The notes under the pieces are model-generated. The model had not been told where the DNA came from and ran no database searches. It saw nothing but the letters and a program-made list of their open reading frames with translations. From Betaproteobacteria bacterium (GTDB taxonomy: Bacteria; Pseudomonadota; Gammaproteobacteria; Burkholderiales; SG8-41), in the NCBI GenBank assembly GCA_016202615.1, contig JACQOI010000286.1:1-33593 (forward strand): 33,593 bases of DNA, read 5' to 3'. Below, one piece after another: positions 14,704 to 24,987 of this stretch; within the stretch, counting starts at the first letter, position 1, and every line of letters begins with the position of its first letter. Both the position numbers and the translations under genes were made by a program.

Positions 14704-16068
14704 ATGGATAAGACGACCGAAAGACTGGTCGATTACGCCATGGAGGCGAGGCACGAGGCACTATCGGCCGAAACGAGACACGAATGCAAGCGCCGTCTCG
14801 TCGACACCTATGCATGTGCCATGGGCGCGTACGATGATTCCGTATGCCGGATCGCTCGGGAGATTGCAGAGCAATACTCCGGCAAGTCGGGTGCCAGCGT
14901 GTGGGGCAGCGGCATCAAGACTGTTCCCGAGATGGCCGCGTTCGCGAATGGGGTAATGGTGCGTTTCATGGATATCAGCGACACCTATCAAGGGAAAGGA
15001 CGTGGGCATCCGAGCGATGTTATCTCCGGGATACTCGCGATCGGCGAAGCCGTGCATGCAGACGGACCGTCCGTCATCAACGCAATTACGGTTGCCTATG
15101 ACGTCTACTGCAGCTTCGAGGATGCTATCGACATTAACAGCAAAGGATGGGACCACGCTGTGTATGGCGTGGTCGCCGGTGCGCTTGGAGCCGGGAAGGT
15201 CCTCGGCCTGTCGTGCGAACAAATGGCCCACGCCGTAGCTCTCGCGGTGGCGCCCAACATGGCGCTGATAGTGAGCCGGCATGGGGATCTTTCGAACTGG
15301 AAAGGATGTGCTGGCGCCAACGCCTCGCGCAACTCTGTGTTTGCGGCCATGCTCGCGCACCGCGGCTTGACCGGGCCGGGCGCCGCTTTCGAGGGGAAAG
15401 GCGGTTTGTGGGAGGCCCTCGGTGGAGGTTTTGCTTGGCCTCTGCCGGACCCGAACGCTCCACGGATGATTACGCGGACGCATCTCAAGAGTCTGCCGAT
15501 CTGTTATCACGGACAGTCAGCGGTGCTCGCCGCGTTCGAATTGCGTCGGCGTGTGCCCATTGACGACATCGGCGAAATCGAGGTTGACACCTATGGTGTC
15601 GCCATCCAGATGATGGCGGGAGATCCTAACCGCTGGGCGCCTACCACACATGAAACCGCCGACCATAGCCTGCCCTATGTGGTGTCGAGGGCGTTGCTCG
15701 ATGGCAAAATCGAGTCGGCATCATTTACACACGAGCGTTTAACCGATCCTACAGTCTTGAAGATGATGCGCAAGGTGAAGGTTCGCGAAAGCAGGGCTCT
15801 CTCCGAACGGTATCCGCAAGGCGCGCCCGCAAGACTAACCGTCCGCCTCAACTCTGGCGAGGAGTTAGTGCATGAAATCGAGCACCCGCTAGGACACGCG
15901 GGGAATCCGATGAACGACGCGCAGTTAGAGGAGAAGTTTCGCCGCATGTTTGGTGCTGTGGGCAGGTCGGATCGATGTGAGCAGGCACTGCGGGTGTTAT
16001 GGAACTTTGACAAGGCCGCAGATGTGAGTCTCGACGTGTTCGAGCCGTTGGCTGCGGTTCATCGATAG
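14704..16068 (+). CDS. MmgE/PrpD family protein
   Basis: This 454-residue protein belongs to the MmgE/PrpD family (2-methylcitrate dehydratase and relatives such as immune-responsive gene 1). The all-helical N-terminal domain is visible as LSAETRHECKRRLVDTYACAMGAY, then ANGVMVRFMDISDTY, GHPSDVISGILAIGEA and AVYGVVAGALGAGKVLGLS. SLPICYHGQSAVLAAFELR and the mixed alpha/beta lid domain (EIEVDTYGVA) follow. The family dehydrates or isomerises branched di- and tricarboxylic acids, which fits its place behind a tctC carboxylate receptor. True PrpD is unlikely, because no prpB/prpC genes are near. ATG 14704 follows TAGGGA. Confidence 0.92.
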   Translation: MDKTTERLVDYAMEARHEALSAETRHECKRRLVDTYACAMGAYDDSVCRIAREIAEQYSGKSGASVWGSGIKTVPEMAAFANGVMVRFMDISDTYQGKGRGHPSDVISGILAIGEAVHADGPSVINAITVAYDVYCSFEDAIDINSKGWDHAVYGVVAGALGAGKVLGLSCEQMAHAVALAVAPNMALIVSRHGDLSNWKGCAGANASRNSVFAAMLAHRGLTGPGAAFEGKGGLWEALGGGFAWPLPDPNAPRMITRTHLKSLPICYHGQSAVLAAFELRRRVPIDDIGEIEVDTYGVAIQMMAGDPNRWAPTTHETADHSLPYVVSRALLDGKIESASFTHERLTDPTVLKMMRKVKVRESRALSERYPQGAPARLTVRLNSGEELVHEIEHPLGHAGNPMNDAQLEEKFRRMFGAVGRSDRCEQALRVLWNFDKAADVSLDVFEPLAAVHR

Positions 16069-16108
16069 GCCGTTCCACGCGACCAAAGCATCAACAAGGA
16101 CTGAAAGC

Positions 16109-16663
16109 ATGATCTACATGGTGGAATGCGCGCTCACGGAACGGCAGACGGAGGAAGACTGGAACCGCTGGTACCATAGCATGAAGCCGCCGCACGTCCT
16201 GCCGACGGTTCCTGGAATCTCGTCGACACAGCGCTTCAAAGGCATCAACGTAAGCCCTCCGGCCTATTTCGCGATCTACAGCGTAGCGTCGGCTGATGTG
16301 ATGACAAGCGCCGCATACAGGAACGCGGGTGGCGGGCGCTTTCAGACCGAGGACTGGAAGCCGCTCATTACGTTCTGGAACCGCGATCTGTTCGATGGCT
16401 CCGATGCGCCGGATGTCCCGATGGATTCCATCTTGCTGGTGCTGGACCGACCCGCTCCAGAAGGCTCCCCACTCGGTATTTCCTTCACTTGGCTGCCTTC
16501 TATTGGCCTCGATCGTTCGACACCGTTTCGCGGCCTCGCGGTGCTTGGCCGTGCGGAAGCGGATCGGCTGGCACTCGCTGCCATTCCAGGGCTGCGAACC
16601 TTTCGACCGGTGATACCGCAGGTAACGCGCGAGCGGCCGCTCCCGGAAGGCTGGAAATTCTGA
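16109..16663 (+). CDS. conserved hypothetical protein, dimeric alpha/beta-barrel-like
   Basis: I do not recognise a specific function. The 184-residue product starts MIYMVECALTERQTEEDWNRWY and continues LPTVPGISSTQRFKG, then AYFAIYSVASADVMTSAAYRN. This pattern (strand, helix with a WY, 'PG....RF', strand with 'Y.V', then 'S.AY') resembles EthD/DUF4286-like ferredoxin folds. The C-terminal half (LDRSTPFRGLAVLGRAEA ... GLRTFRPVIP) may be a second degenerate copy of the fold. AAGGA lies upstream of ATG 16109. It lies 40 bases after MmgE/PrpD and 54 before the hydratase, so a role as a small isomerase or lactonase-type helper in the same pathway is possible. Confidence 0.8.
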   Translation: MIYMVECALTERQTEEDWNRWYHSMKPPHVLPTVPGISSTQRFKGINVSPPAYFAIYSVASADVMTSAAYRNAGGGRFQTEDWKPLITFWNRDLFDGSDAPDVPMDSILLVLDRPAPEGSPLGISFTWLPSIGLDRSTPFRGLAVLGRAEADRLALAAIPGLRTFRPVIPQVTRERPLPEGWKF

Positions 16664-16717
16664 TTCCGTGAAAGTGTGCCCTCGCGCTTGTCAGTAATCA
16701 TAAATGGTGAGGTTTGA

Positions 16718-17542
16718 ATGTCTGACAATCTTTCAGAAGGTATCCAGCTAGCTGGACCGCTCCTGTTCAATGTCAATTGCGGTATTGCTACCGTTACGTT
16801 GCACGATCCCCGAACGAGAAATTCGCTAAGCGAAAGAGTTATTGACCTAATTGTTGAATCAGTAGAACGCGTTAACGCGGACGTGGACGTGAAATGCATG
16901 GTTATTACGGGTTCCGGGAGTACTTTTTGTTCCGGCGGAAACATGAAGGAAATGTTTACCCAAGGCTCGTTTACCCAAGGCTCGTCCGTTGCAATTCGCA
17001 AGGCGATGATGGGTTACCAACGCATCGTCCGCGCCATACAAAGTCTGGAAGTGCCTTCCATTGCCGCCATAAACGGGCCCGCCGTAGGTGGTGGCTTTGA
17101 CCTTGCTCTGGCGTGCGATATGAGGTTGGCCTCAGAGAACGCGAAGCTAATACAAAGATTTCTTTCGTTAGGAGTAATTTCTGCTGATGGCGGGTGGTGG
17201 CTACTGCCGAGGATCGTTGGACTTGCGAGAGCATATGAAATCGCGCTGCAAGACAAGCCGATTAATGCTGAAAATGCGCTAAAACTTGGATTGGTTTCCG
17301 CCGTTTTTGGTGTCGAGCAATTCATGCCGAAGACGATTGAGTTTGCTCAGGAAATCTCCAGACATCCTCCCCATTCAATAAGGCTGGCTAAGCGGTTAAT
17401 TCAACAGTCGTCCCGGTGCGACCTTGACGCAAGCCTGGAACTGGCCGCGTCAATGCAAGCTGACCTTTATCGTACTGAAGATCAACGAGAAGCTGTAGCG
17501 GCGTTTGTTGAAAAGCGAAGTGGAAATTATAAGGGCCGATAA
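16718..17542 (+). CDS. enoyl-CoA hydratase/isomerase family protein
   Basis: This is a 274-residue crotonase. It contains TVTLHDPRTRNSLSE, GSGSTFCSGGNMKEM (first oxyanion-hole strand), NGPAVGGGFDLALACDMRLA and LGVISADGGWWLLPRIVG. The last segment has Asp-Gly-Gly as in the hydratase at 2591-3370, so the two may share a reaction type. A five-codon tandem duplication (FTQGS twice) lies near residue 80-89, in the variable loop after the first oxyanion strand. GGTGAGGT lies upstream of ATG 16718. By eye the codon usage is AT-richer than in the minus-strand cluster, suggesting a different origin. It completes the tctC-MmgE group. Confidence 0.93.
   Translation: MSDNLSEGIQLAGPLLFNVNCGIATVTLHDPRTRNSLSERVIDLIVESVERVNADVDVKCMVITGSGSTFCSGGNMKEMFTQGSFTQGSSVAIRKAMMGYQRIVRAIQSLEVPSIAAINGPAVGGGFDLALACDMRLASENAKLIQRFLSLGVISADGGWWLLPRIVGLARAYEIALQDKPINAENALKLGLVSAVFGVEQFMPKTIEFAQEISRHPPHSIRLAKRLIQQSSRCDLDASLELAASMQADLYRTEDQREAVAAFVEKRSGNYKGR
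16955..16984 (+). repeat. in-frame 15-bp tandem duplication
   Basis: TTTACCCAAGGCTCG occurs twice with no gap and no mismatch, adding five codons to the hydratase gene. Perfect identity suggests a recent slippage or duplication event. Confidence 0.95.
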
Positions 17543-17683
17543 GCGGAATTAGTGCAGCGATGTTCCCATAAGAACGAGTTCCGCTTCGCCGCGCAGGATG
17601 AAGTGATGATTCGAGGCGAGGACTCGAACAGGCAAAGTCAACGGCGTGAGTCTGCGCTACGATCATGCGCACCGGAACGGAAC

Positions 17684-18601
17684 ATGAAACCGCAAACTTT
17701 TAAAACACGCACCATCGCGATGCACGGCTTGGCGCTGTTCCTGGCGCTTGGCTGCGCTGGCGCCATGGCACAGCCAACCGCGGATGTGGAGGCGCTTGAA
17801 GCGGCGGCGCAACGCGGCGACGTGCGGGCGCTGTTCACGCTTGCCGTGAAATACGAGCGCGGCGAGAACGTAGCGCGGGACTTCATCAGGTCCAACGAGC
17901 TTTACTGCAAGGCGGCGGCGCGCGGCGATACAGAGGCCCTGATGAAACTGGGCGTGATCTATTCCATCGGTCGCGGAGTGCTGGCCGATGAGGGTGTGGC
18001 CGCGTTATTGATCGGCAAGGCCGCCGAACAGGGCAATGAACGCGCAAAAGAACTGCTCCAACATGTAAGCGGGAGAACCGGCAGCGTGATGCCCGCTTGC
18101 CTGAGCGAACCGGTGGCGGTGCCGGCTGAATCGCCGTTTGTTCCGGTCGCAAGAAAAGACCTCGAGCTTTTGGTGCTGCGCTGGGCGCCCGAATATTCAG
18201 TCGACCCCGACCTCGTGATCGCGTTGATCTCGCTCGAATCGAAATTCGACGCTACCGCCGTGTCGCCGAAAAACGCGCAGGGGCTGATGCAGCTTATTCC
18301 GGCCACCGCCGAGCGCTTCGGGGTGAAGAACGCTTTCAACCCGCTGGATAATTTGAAGGGCGGACTCGCTTATCTGCGATGGCTGATGGCTTACTTCAAA
18401 GGCGATGTCGCGCTGGTGCTTGCCGCCTACAACGCCGGCGAGGAGGCCGTCGAGAGGTACCGCGGCATCCCTCCGTACAAGGAAACACGCGATTACGTAA
18501 AGCTGATCACCAGCGTCTACAAAAAGGCGAGCCACCCGTACCTCGCGGAGATCGTCGCGCCCTCATCTGCGCTAAGCCGCATCAGGCGCGCCAACTACTG
18601 A
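17684..18601 (+). CDS. lytic transglycosylase with Sel1-like repeats
   Basis: This is a 305-residue exported murein hydrolase. A signal peptide (GLALFLALGCAGAMAQ) follows the ATG at 17684; the track start at 17552 lies upstream of any homology. Next come Sel1-type repeats (EAAAQRGDVRALFTLAVKYERGENVARD, then CKAAARGDTEALMKLGVIYSIGRGV and a third), which may bind a partner. The C-terminal SLT domain has ISLESKFDATAVSPKNAQGLMQLIPATAERFG, with catalytic Glu about residue 185, and VLAAYNAGEEAV. It cleaves peptidoglycan glycan strands in the periplasm. It is unrelated to the catabolic genes and marks older chromosomal backbone. Confidence 0.92.
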   Translation: MKPQTFKTRTIAMHGLALFLALGCAGAMAQPTADVEALEAAAQRGDVRALFTLAVKYERGENVARDFIRSNELYCKAAARGDTEALMKLGVIYSIGRGVLADEGVAALLIGKAAEQGNERAKELLQHVSGRTGSVMPACLSEPVAVPAESPFVPVARKDLELLVLRWAPEYSVDPDLVIALISLESKFDATAVSPKNAQGLMQLIPATAERFGVKNAFNPLDNLKGGLAYLRWLMAYFKGDVALVLAAYNAGEEAVERYRGIPPYKETRDYVKLITSVYKKASHPYLAEIVAPSSALSRIRRANY

Positions 18602-18606
18602 GCATT

Positions 18607-18634
18607 GCGGAAATGGTTGACAAACCATTTCCGC
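18607..18634. terminator. strong hairpin between convergent genes
   Basis: GCGGAAATGGTT and AACCATTTCCGC form a perfect 12-base stem with a GACA loop, six bases after the transglycosylase stop. No uninterrupted T-run follows, so intrinsic termination is likely but not certain. It could serve both convergent genes. Confidence 0.65.
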
Positions 18635-18642
18635 TCTACGTT

Positions 18643-18667
18643 CCCTTCCCCCCCCGCGGGGGAAGGG
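18643..18667. repeat. GC-rich intergenic hairpin, 'ggggaagggttaggg' type
   Basis: CCCTTCCCCC pairs perfectly with GGGGGAAGGG around a five-base loop and is followed by TTAGGGATGGGGG. Similar 'GGGGGAGAGGGTTAGGG' intergenic palindromes are scattered through many proteobacterial genomes. It lies in the gap between convergent genes, next to the 12-base stem. Confidence 0.6.
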
Positions 18668-18767
18668 TTAGGGATGGGGGTCGGGCGACGTCAGGTATTT
18701 ACGTAAAGCCCGGTAATGGTTTGCGTCGTCATTCCCAGAACATAAAACAGCAGGGTCAAGCCCGGGT

Positions 18768-20687
<1,920 letters not shown>

Positions 20688-20759
20688 GGAATATTCTTCG
20701 AAAAGCCCGCATTCTAACGGAGATGGCGCATTGAACGGTATCCGACTATTGGTCCCGAG

Positions 20760-20829
20760 GCCTGGCCGGCGCACACCAGCCTGCCGCTTACCTATCGCCC
20801 GGTTGCCGACATCGTCTGAGCGCAGGGCG
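20760..20829 (+). repeat. 70-bp imperfect repeat, copy 1
   Basis: This segment matches 32092-32161 at 59 of 70 positions without gaps, ending in the shared TGAGCGCAGGGCG. Both copies lie 100-115 bases upstream of a tctC gene. In one frame both read through to the same TGA (ending TYRPVADIV here, IYRPVPDIA in the other copy), so it could be the tail of a lost gene. The mismatches do not favour third codon positions. Otherwise the 20688-20944 gap shows only the ribosome site of the next gene. Confidence 0.8.
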
Positions 20830-20944
20830 CGCTTGACTTGGCGCGCCCGGAGGCTGCATGATTTGCCGCAATGTCTGTTGCGAGGTGCTCGGGCAGCGCG
20901 GATCGGACGGCGGACCAATCGCATAACACCAAGGAGGATTTGAG

Positions 20945-21901
20945 ATGAACATATTGCGAGCAATTGTTGTTTGCCTGCTGCTCGGCGGCTCGATTGGATC
21001 GGCGCAGCAGTTCCCGGCTAAGTCCATACGTTTTATTGTGCCGTTTCCTGCCGGTGGTGGAAGCGACGCTCTCGCGCGCCTGGTTGGCCAGAAGCTGGCG
21101 GAGGCGTGGGGGCAGCAGGTGATTGTCGAAAACCGGCCCGGGGCACAAGGCAGCATTGGCACCGCGCTTGCAGCCAAGGCAGCCCCCGATGGCTATACGA
21201 TACTGCTCGGCGAGGTCGGCGCGCTATCTGTGAATCCACATCTTTATACAAACGTGGGGTTCAACCCGTACAAAGATTTCGCGCCCATCACACAGGCTAC
21301 ACAACATCCGTCTGTGTTCATCGCTCATCCCTCGGTTCCGGCCAAATCGATCAAGGAACTCATCGCAGTCGCAAAAGCCAAACCGGGCAAGCTGACGTTT
21401 GGCACGAGTGGTGCCGTGGCGCAGACCGCTGGCGGGCTGTTCCAGATTATGGCTGGAATCAACCTTACCCACGTACCCTACAAAGGCAGCAACCCGGCGG
21501 TCATCGACGTGATGGGCGGGCACGTCGATTTGATAATCTCCGGGCCGTTCTCGCCGCTGCCGTTCATCCGTAGCGGCCGTTTGAGAGCCCTTGCCGTAAC
21601 CACGCGCACGCGCGTGGACATTCTCCCTGACGTGCCGACGGTGATCGAAGCCGGTATTCCCGAGTACGAAATGGCTAATTGGTATGGCGTGCTCGCGCCC
21701 GCGGGCACCCCAGGGGAAATCGTGTCCCGGTTCAATACGGAACTGGTCCGTATTCTGAAGCTTCCTGAGGTCAACGAGCGGTCGTCACGGGAGGGATATC
21801 AGCCCGTGGGCAGCTCGTCCGAGGAGTTTGCGGCGTTCATGAGAAGCGAAATCGCAAAATGGGGTAAGGCGGTGCAGGTCACGGGAGTTAAAGCCAACTG
21901 A
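20945..21901 (+). CDS. TctC/Bug solute-binding receptor
   Basis: This 318-residue periplasmic binding protein follows AAGGAGGATTTGAG at ideal spacing. The short signal peptide MNILRAIVVCLLLGGSIGSAQQ precedes FPAKSIRFIVPFPAGGGSDALARLVGQKL. VIVENRPGAQGSIG, APDGYTILLGE, LTHVPYKGSNPAVIDVMGGHVDLI and PTVIEAGIPEYEMANWYGVLAP are family marks. It is the first of two tctC genes in tandem, 61 bases apart and probably co-transcribed, and neither has an adjacent permease gene. The ligand is unknown; the gene context gives no enzyme partner on this strand. Confidence 0.94.
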   Translation: MNILRAIVVCLLLGGSIGSAQQFPAKSIRFIVPFPAGGGSDALARLVGQKLAEAWGQQVIVENRPGAQGSIGTALAAKAAPDGYTILLGEVGALSVNPHLYTNVGFNPYKDFAPITQATQHPSVFIAHPSVPAKSIKELIAVAKAKPGKLTFGTSGAVAQTAGGLFQIMAGINLTHVPYKGSNPAVIDVMGGHVDLIISGPFSPLPFIRSGRLRALAVTTRTRVDILPDVPTVIEAGIPEYEMANWYGVLAPAGTPGEIVSRFNTELVRILKLPEVNERSSREGYQPVGSSSEEFAAFMRSEIAKWGKAVQVTGVKAN

Positions 21902-21962
21902 GACTGGCGGTCGTACCTATTTCGCTGCAAATACACGCTGCTAAAAAGCGGAGGAATACATC

Positions 21963-22940
21963 ATGACACTGCGATATCGAACCGCTCTTGTGATTACTAT
22001 CCTGACGACGCTCGCGGCGACACCGCCTGCCCTTGCACAGCAGTATCCGAACAAGCCGATTCGGCTGCTCATCCCCTCGCCGCCCGGTGGCGGGACCGAT
22101 GTTTTGGGTCGTATCCTGAGCGATGGCCTCACCAAGCTATGGGGGCAGCCGGTAGTAGTCGATAATCGCGGCGGAGCAAGCGGAAGGATTGCTGCAGCGG
22201 TGGCCGCCAGGTCAACGCCGGACGGTCATACCTTATTATTTACGTACGGTGGTGTCCTGACCACAGGTTTGCCGCTGTTTCGCAAACTCCCGTACCACCC
22301 CATCAAGGATTTTGCGCCCGTCGCGATGATTGCCCACGTGCCGGGCGTTCTCGTCGCACATCCCTCTTTCCCGGCAAAGACGGTAGCGGAACTCATCCAG
22401 CTCGCCAAGTCCAAGCCCGGAGCGCTGAATCACGGTGCATCCAGCATTGGTTCCAGCAGCCATCTCAACATGGAGCTGTTCAAGCAGATGGCAGGAATCG
22501 ATATGTTGCAGGTTTCGTATCCCGGTGACGGACCCGCTCTCATAGCACTTTTGGGCGGCCACGTGCCGTTCGCGTTCAATAACGTCGTGGCGGCTGCGCC
22601 GCATATTCAGTCTGGTAAGTTGAGAGTTATGGCGGTAGCTACCGCTCAGCGCGTGCCTAACCTGCCGCAGGTCCCGACGATCGCCGAAAGCGGGCTGCCC
22701 GGCTACGAGGGTCTTCTTTTCTATGCGCTCGTAGCGCCCGCAAGGACGCCGCCGGCAATCGTAAACAGGTTGAATGATGCCATGAGGAAAATAAAGCAAG
22801 ACGCGGACGTAAAGCAGCAATTCTCACGCTTAGGAGCGATTTCAGTAGACATGACTCCCGAAGAGTTAGGTGCTTTCCTCGAGCGGGAGCTCGAGAAATG
22901 GACGAAAGTCATACAAGCCGGGGGAATCCAGGCTGACTGA
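21963..22940 (+). CDS. TctC/Bug solute-binding receptor
   Basis: This 325-residue receptor has a clear signal peptide (LVITILTTLAATPPALAQQ). PIRLLIPSPPGGGTDVLGRILSDGL, VVVDNRGGASGRIAAAVA, TPDGHTLLFTYGG and PTIAESGLPGYEGLLFYALVAP are visible. The usual PYKGxGPAL loop reads VSYPGDGPALIALLGGHVPFAF, so the pocket lip differs from the upstream paralogue and the ligand probably does too. AGCGGAGGAATACATC precedes the ATG. It is the second gene of a tctC tandem and is directly followed by a fragment of another tctC. Confidence 0.94.
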   Translation: MTLRYRTALVITILTTLAATPPALAQQYPNKPIRLLIPSPPGGGTDVLGRILSDGLTKLWGQPVVVDNRGGASGRIAAAVAARSTPDGHTLLFTYGGVLTTGLPLFRKLPYHPIKDFAPVAMIAHVPGVLVAHPSFPAKTVAELIQLAKSKPGALNHGASSIGSSSHLNMELFKQMAGIDMLQVSYPGDGPALIALLGGHVPFAFNNVVAAAPHIQSGKLRVMAVATAQRVPNLPQVPTIAESGLPGYEGLLFYALVAPARTPPAIVNRLNDAMRKIKQDADVKQQFSRLGAISVDMTPEELGAFLERELEKWTKVIQAGGIQAD

Positions 22941-23115
22941 AAATTACAAATCCGGTGGATCGGTACTCAACGATATCATCAGCGGCCAAGTGCAATTGAT
23001 GTTTGGCAGCGCGGCTACAGTGGCGCCGCATATCAAATCGGGCAGATTGAGGGCGTTGGCGATTACCAGCGCGCAACCGTCCACGCTCTTCCCCAGTTTG
23101 CCTACGTATGCATAA
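22941..23115 (+). pseudogene. internal fragment of a third tctC
   Basis: Immediately after the tctC stop, one frame reads YKSGGSVLNDIISGQVQLMF then GSAATVAPHIKSGRLRALAITSAQPS and FPSLPT before a stop. This is the middle-to-late part of a TctC protein (PYKG..PAL.DLI.GQV...F......P.I..G.LRALA.T). Both the N-terminal half and the last third are missing. It differs from the neighbouring receptor, so it is not a partial duplication of it. The remaining stretch to 23236 shows no gene. Confidence 0.8.
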
Positions 23116-23236
23116 GGAGACGATCGGCAGCTGCGGGAGCTTAAGCGAAATTGCCAGGTGGCGGCGCCGTCGCTGATTCCGAAGAAAGCGGGCGTGGGCA
23201 ATTGGCAATGGGGTCACAATTGTCATGGGGGTCGGA

Positions 23237-24913
23237 TCAATTCGGCATCCAAGGCATGGCGACCTGGGACGCGAACTCCGTTTTCACGTCGATCACCGCC
23301 GGCAGATCGGAGGCCATCGCAGCCTCGAACGCTTTGCGGAAGTCCTGCGGTTTTTCCACGGTGACGCCGAAGCAGTCGAACGACTGGGCGACGCGCGCGA
23401 AGTCGGTGTTGCGGTACTCGTAACACTCACCCTTGTGGCTGTCGTCGTGGCCTTCGTAGGCAATGTTGAGGTTGCGCAGTCCCTGCGACAGGCAGCTGTT
23501 GTTGTTCACGATGGTCACGGTCTTGATGCCGCGGCGGCGCGCTGTCTCCAGCTCCGGCAAGTGGTAGTAAAAACCGCCATCGCCGCAGAAGCAGATGACT
23601 GGCTGGTTGGGCGCGGCGCATTTCGCGCCGAGGGAAGCGGGGAAAGACCAGCCCAGCGATCCCGCAGCGCGGAAAAAGCGCTGGGCCGGGTGACGCAGGT
23701 AAACAAGCGTGCCGGTCAGCAAGGCGGCAAAGCCGGTGTCGGCGATCAGGATCGCGTCCTTGGGCAGCCGTTCGGTCAGTTCGCGGCAGATGCGTTCAGG
23801 CCGCATCGGCACCCGGTCGGACCCGCGCAACTTCTCGGCCTCATTGCGCCACGCATCGACCAAGGTCCGGGTGTGTGAGAGCCAGTCATCGTGTTTGGCG
23901 GCACTGGCGGCAGCCGCCAGCGCTTCCAGCGCCGCGCGAACATCGGACTGGATGCCGATGACGCCCGGGTAGTTGCGGCCGATTTCCACCGGGTCGAGGT
24001 CGATTTGAATGATCGCGGTGCCTTCCTTGGGCATTTTCCAGCCGGCCGTGGTGTGGTCGCTGGTATTGCTTCCCGCGTAAACCACCAGGTCAGCGTCGGC
24101 CACGACGTGGTTCGCGCAACTGCGCCCGTAGAGGCCGACTATGCCCCTGAACAACGGGTGATCTTCAACCATCACCGCCTTCGCGTCGGGCGTCGCGACG
24201 ACCACTGCCCCAATACGCTCCGCGAGCTTCGTCACCGCCGCCGCTGCATCCGAGACGATTACGCCGCGGTCGGCCACGATCACCGGCCGTGTTGCGGCCT
24301 TGAGCGCGGTCGCCGCCCGAGCTACCACAGCCGGATCAGGCGCGGGACGGAAGGCGGGAAAGCGCGCGTGGACTTCGTCCGCGACGACGTCGAACATGCC
24401 TTCGAGAGCGCAGAGCGCATCGCCAGTGTAGCCCGCGACGTCCAGATGCACCGGACGGGGCGTGCCGGTGGTCGCTTCGCGGAATGCAGCGCGCAGCAAA
24501 TGAGGAATCTGCTCCAGCGCGTCGATCCTGCCTTGAAACTTGGTCACCGCCGCGTACAGCGGCTCGTGCGCAACCTCCTGGTAGGCGTTGCGGTACTGGT
24601 TCGGCGCCACGTGCCGTCCGGTCAGCGCGATCACCGCCGAGTGACCGAGATAGGGGTCCTGCATGCCGGATGCGAGGTTGGCTGCGCCCACCGACTGCGC
24701 CATGCAGATGCCGGGGCGGCCCGACACGCGTGCGTAACCATCAGCCATGTAGGCGACGGCTTTCTCGGAGTGTCCGAGAATGCGCTTGATGCCGACGTCC
24801 TCCATCTCCGCCAGCGCGCGCCGCATGATCGCATCCATGAAAAACACGTAAGTGACCCCGTGGGCCTTGAGCATCTGCGCGATGAGACGCGCGCCCGTCA
24901 TCTTCTGAGCCAT
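23237..24913 (-). CDS. ThDP-dependent enzyme, acetolactate synthase large-subunit-like
   Basis: This is a 558-residue enzyme with the three-domain IlvB fold. The Pyr domain carries Glu50 (RILGHSEKAVAYMADGYARVSG), which activates the thiamine cofactor. The central domain includes ATRPVIVADRGVI and YAGSNTSDHTT. The PP domain carries the ThDP/Mg motif CFCGDGGFYYHLPELETARRRGIKTVTIVNNNS (GDG...NN). Phe-Phe-Met in place of usual IlvB residues near residue 24, and the lack of an IlvN partner, argue against branched-chain synthesis. A decarboxylase or carboligase of a 2-oxo acid or CoA ester is more likely. A tctC tail just upstream on the same strand suggests an original tctC-ThDP operon. Confidence 0.9.
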   Translation of the reverse strand: MAQKMTGARLIAQMLKAHGVTYVFFMDAIMRRALAEMEDVGIKRILGHSEKAVAYMADGYARVSGRPGICMAQSVGAANLASGMQDPYLGHSAVIALTGRHVAPNQYRNAYQEVAHEPLYAAVTKFQGRIDALEQIPHLLRAAFREATTGTPRPVHLDVAGYTGDALCALEGMFDVVADEVHARFPAFRPAPDPAVVARAATALKAATRPVIVADRGVIVSDAAAAVTKLAERIGAVVVATPDAKAVMVEDHPLFRGIVGLYGRSCANHVVADADLVVYAGSNTSDHTTAGWKMPKEGTAIIQIDLDPVEIGRNYPGVIGIQSDVRAALEALAAAASAAKHDDWLSHTRTLVDAWRNEAEKLRGSDRVPMRPERICRELTERLPKDAILIADTGFAALLTGTLVYLRHPAQRFFRAAGSLGWSFPASLGAKCAAPNQPVICFCGDGGFYYHLPELETARRRGIKTVTIVNNNSCLSQGLRNLNIAYEGHDDSHKGECYEYRNTDFARVAQSFDCFGVTVEKPQDFRKAFEAAMASDLPAVIDVKTEFASQVAMPWMPN

Positions 24914-24987
24914 TGATCTTTTCCAAGGTGAGTGTTTTTGAGCTGGGTTCCGGCGGTGGTATTGTGGCGTAAGCCGACGCTATTGCG

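Noticed and set aside
14704-16068. True 2-methylcitrate dehydratase (prpD)
   Set aside because: No prpB, prpC or prpR genes are nearby and the partner is a tctC; only the broader MmgE/PrpD family is supported.
17552-17683. Longer N-terminus for the lytic transglycosylase
   Set aside because: The upstream 44 codons are charged and would bury the signal peptide; ATG 17684 places that peptide at the N-terminus.
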